Source: an uncultured Collinsella sp. (lineage in GTDB: Bacteria; Actinomycetota; Coriobacteriia; Coriobacteriales; Coriobacteriaceae). Taken from it: a DNA stretch of 7,414 nucleotides. Both the position numbers and the translations under genes were made by a program. The stretch covers positions 1 through 7,414 of the forward strand of contig CAUBGU010000067.1 in assembly GCA_958435545.1 (NCBI GenBank). Reading direction: 5' to 3'. This document shows positions 7,158 to 7,414 of this stretch, piece by piece; the stretch's first letter is position 1, and each line of letters begins with the position of its first letter. Below the pieces are notes generated by a model that was not told the DNA's origin, did no database searches, and was given only the letters and a program-made list of their open reading frames with translations.

Positions 7158-7181
7158 GGCCCCTCCGGTCGGGGGCCTTTC
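7158..7181 (+). terminator. Second candidate terminator (right arm of the palindrome)
   Basis: GGCCCC at 7158-7163 pairs with GGGGCC at 7172-7177, a T-G pair follows inside, and the loop is about six bases. TTTC follows. This could be a backup terminator in the + direction. The same bases can instead pair with 7043-7062, which would remove this local hairpin. Confidence 0.4.
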
Positions 7182-7359
7182 TGTATCGATATAGCTTCTG
7201 GGCTGGATCGGCGTCGACAACGTCCAGCAAGGTTAACAAGCCAGCGTCGAATTTCCGACGTTCTTTAGCTGAAAGAAAAAGTTGGCGTGCGGAGCTTTGC
7301 TCCGCACATTTGGGATGGGAGTCCCTGCGCGCCGCGGGAACCGGGCTGCCTATATGAAC
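7178..7359. other. Non-coding spacer made of successive small hairpins
   Basis: I see no convincing gene here. Short reading frames cross it on both strands, but they begin inside the inverted repeats and lack good ribosome binding sites. The stretch is dense in small inverted repeats: 7202-7207 with 7223-7228 (GCTGGA/TCCAGC), 7245-7249 with 7256-7260 (CGTCG/CGACG, followed by TTCTTT), 7261-7266 with 7272-7277 (TTCTTT/AAAGAA), 7287-7295 with 7299-7307, and 7321-7329 with 7333-7341 with bulges. This might be a structured RNA or terminator debris. I could not recognise a known family. Confidence 0.5.
7287..7307. repeat. Perfect 9-bp hairpin with TTT loop
   Basis: GTGCGGAGC (7287-7295) and GCTCCGCAC (7299-7307) are exact reverse complements around TTT. 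Read on the - strand, the hairpin is followed after six bases by TTTTTCTTT, so it might help terminate transcription coming from the right. The 5' arm with its two preceding bases, GCGTGCGGA (7285-7293), matches part of the tail of the 55-nt repeat unit (7127-7135), so it may be related to it. Confidence 0.7.
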
Positions 7360-7414
7360 TTTATCGCGAGTTCCGCACGCAAAGGAAAGCACTTAATGTG
7401 CTTTCCGTCTTGCG
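7360..7414 (-). repeat. 55-nt structured repeat unit, copy 2 (inverted)
   Basis: Read on the - strand, this matches copy 1 (7093-7147) at 47 of 55 positions. The outer parts (7360-7383 and 7407-7414) and the loop (7393-7397) are identical. All eight differences lie in the 9-bp stem, GGAAAGCAC (7384-7392) with GTGCTTTCC (7398-7406), and form four compensated pairs. The unit runs to the last base of the window, so the element probably continues outside it. Confidence 0.85.
7384..7406. terminator. Hairpin of repeat copy 2, possible bidirectional terminator
   Basis: A perfect 9-bp stem with loop TTAAT is followed by GTCTT on the + strand and by TTTGCG on the - strand. The stem alone looks terminator-like, mainly for - strand transcription arriving from the right. 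T-tracts are weak on both sides, so terminator function is only a possibility. The conserved flanks suggest an additional role. Confidence 0.35.

Larger units (their letters stand above)
7043..7177. repeat. 135-bp imperfect palindrome after the operon
   Basis: The arms 7043-7075 and 7145-7177 are reverse complements with a 23-bp perfect core (7053-7075 with 7145-7167) and few mismatches outside it. The 69-base centre carries its own hairpin (7101-7123). Each outer arm can also fold locally (7043-7048 with 7057-7062; 7158-7163 with 7172-7177), so long-range and local pairings exclude each other. It begins 12 nt after the stop of the fusion gene. It resembles the intergenic palindromic repeats (ERIC- or REP/MITE-like) known from other bacteria, but I see no target-site duplication. 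Confidence 0.85.

Noticed and set aside
7043..7177. Classical MITE with target-site duplication
   Set aside because: The flanks 7031-7042 and 7178-7189 share no exact direct repeat, so transposition is not supported beyond the palindromic form.
6873..7220. 115-codon - strand open frame crossing the end of the fusion gene and the palindrome
   Set aside because: It spans antisense TsaD sequence and the structured repeats, with no recognisable domain.
7043..7414. CRISPR array or integron attC site
   Set aside because: There are only two copies and they are inverted, not direct regularly spaced repeats. No attC core sites or integrase are visible.

Overview
The window holds a single tightly packed operon on the + strand with six genes (acpS, nnr, alr, udg, tsaE and a tsaB-rimI-tsaD fusion). 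It is preceded by the end of another transcription unit with a strong terminator, and followed by about 384 bases of unusual, highly structured non-coding DNA. Gene order (holo-ACP synthase, NAD(P)HX repair enzyme, alanine racemase, TsaE, TsaB, RimI, TsaD) is an arrangement typical of Actinobacteria. The moderately high GC content and the protein sequences suggest a Coriobacteriia member, Collinsella-like. That placement is recognition and inference, not a database result.

Bases 1-203: tail of an unidentified upstream transcript, a long GC-rich hairpin plus T-tract terminator (64-96), then a plausible sigma-70-type promoter (about 145-174) and a strong ribosome binding site that fixes the acpS start at 204. 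Bases 204-7030: the six genes, with spacings of 0, 2, 8 and 15 nt and finally a 14-nt overlap, so they are almost certainly co-transcribed and partly translationally coupled.

The operon mixes housekeeping tasks: activation of acyl carrier protein (AcpS), repair of damaged NAD(P)H hydrates (Nnr, epimerase plus dehydratase), D-alanine supply for peptidoglycan (Alr), removal of uracil from DNA (Fe-S family 4 UDG), and the universal tRNA modification t6A37 (TsaE plus the TsaB and TsaD domains). RimI, which acetylates the N-terminus of ribosomal protein S18, sits between the TsaB and TsaD domains. TsaB, RimI and TsaD form one 794-residue polypeptide. TsaC, which makes the threonylcarbamoyl-AMP substrate, is not in this window.

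Bases 7031-7414: no convincing protein gene. The region holds a 135-bp imperfect palindrome (7043-7177) directly after the fusion gene. Inside it is a 55-nt unit (7093-7147) that occurs again in inverted orientation at the window's end (7360-7414). All eight differences between the two units fall in the hairpin stem, as four compensated base pairs, while loop and flanks are identical. This pattern of structural conservation, together with 24 invariant bases downstream of the hairpin, is the most interesting observation here. It points to a repeat or structured-RNA family that simple terminator function does not explain.
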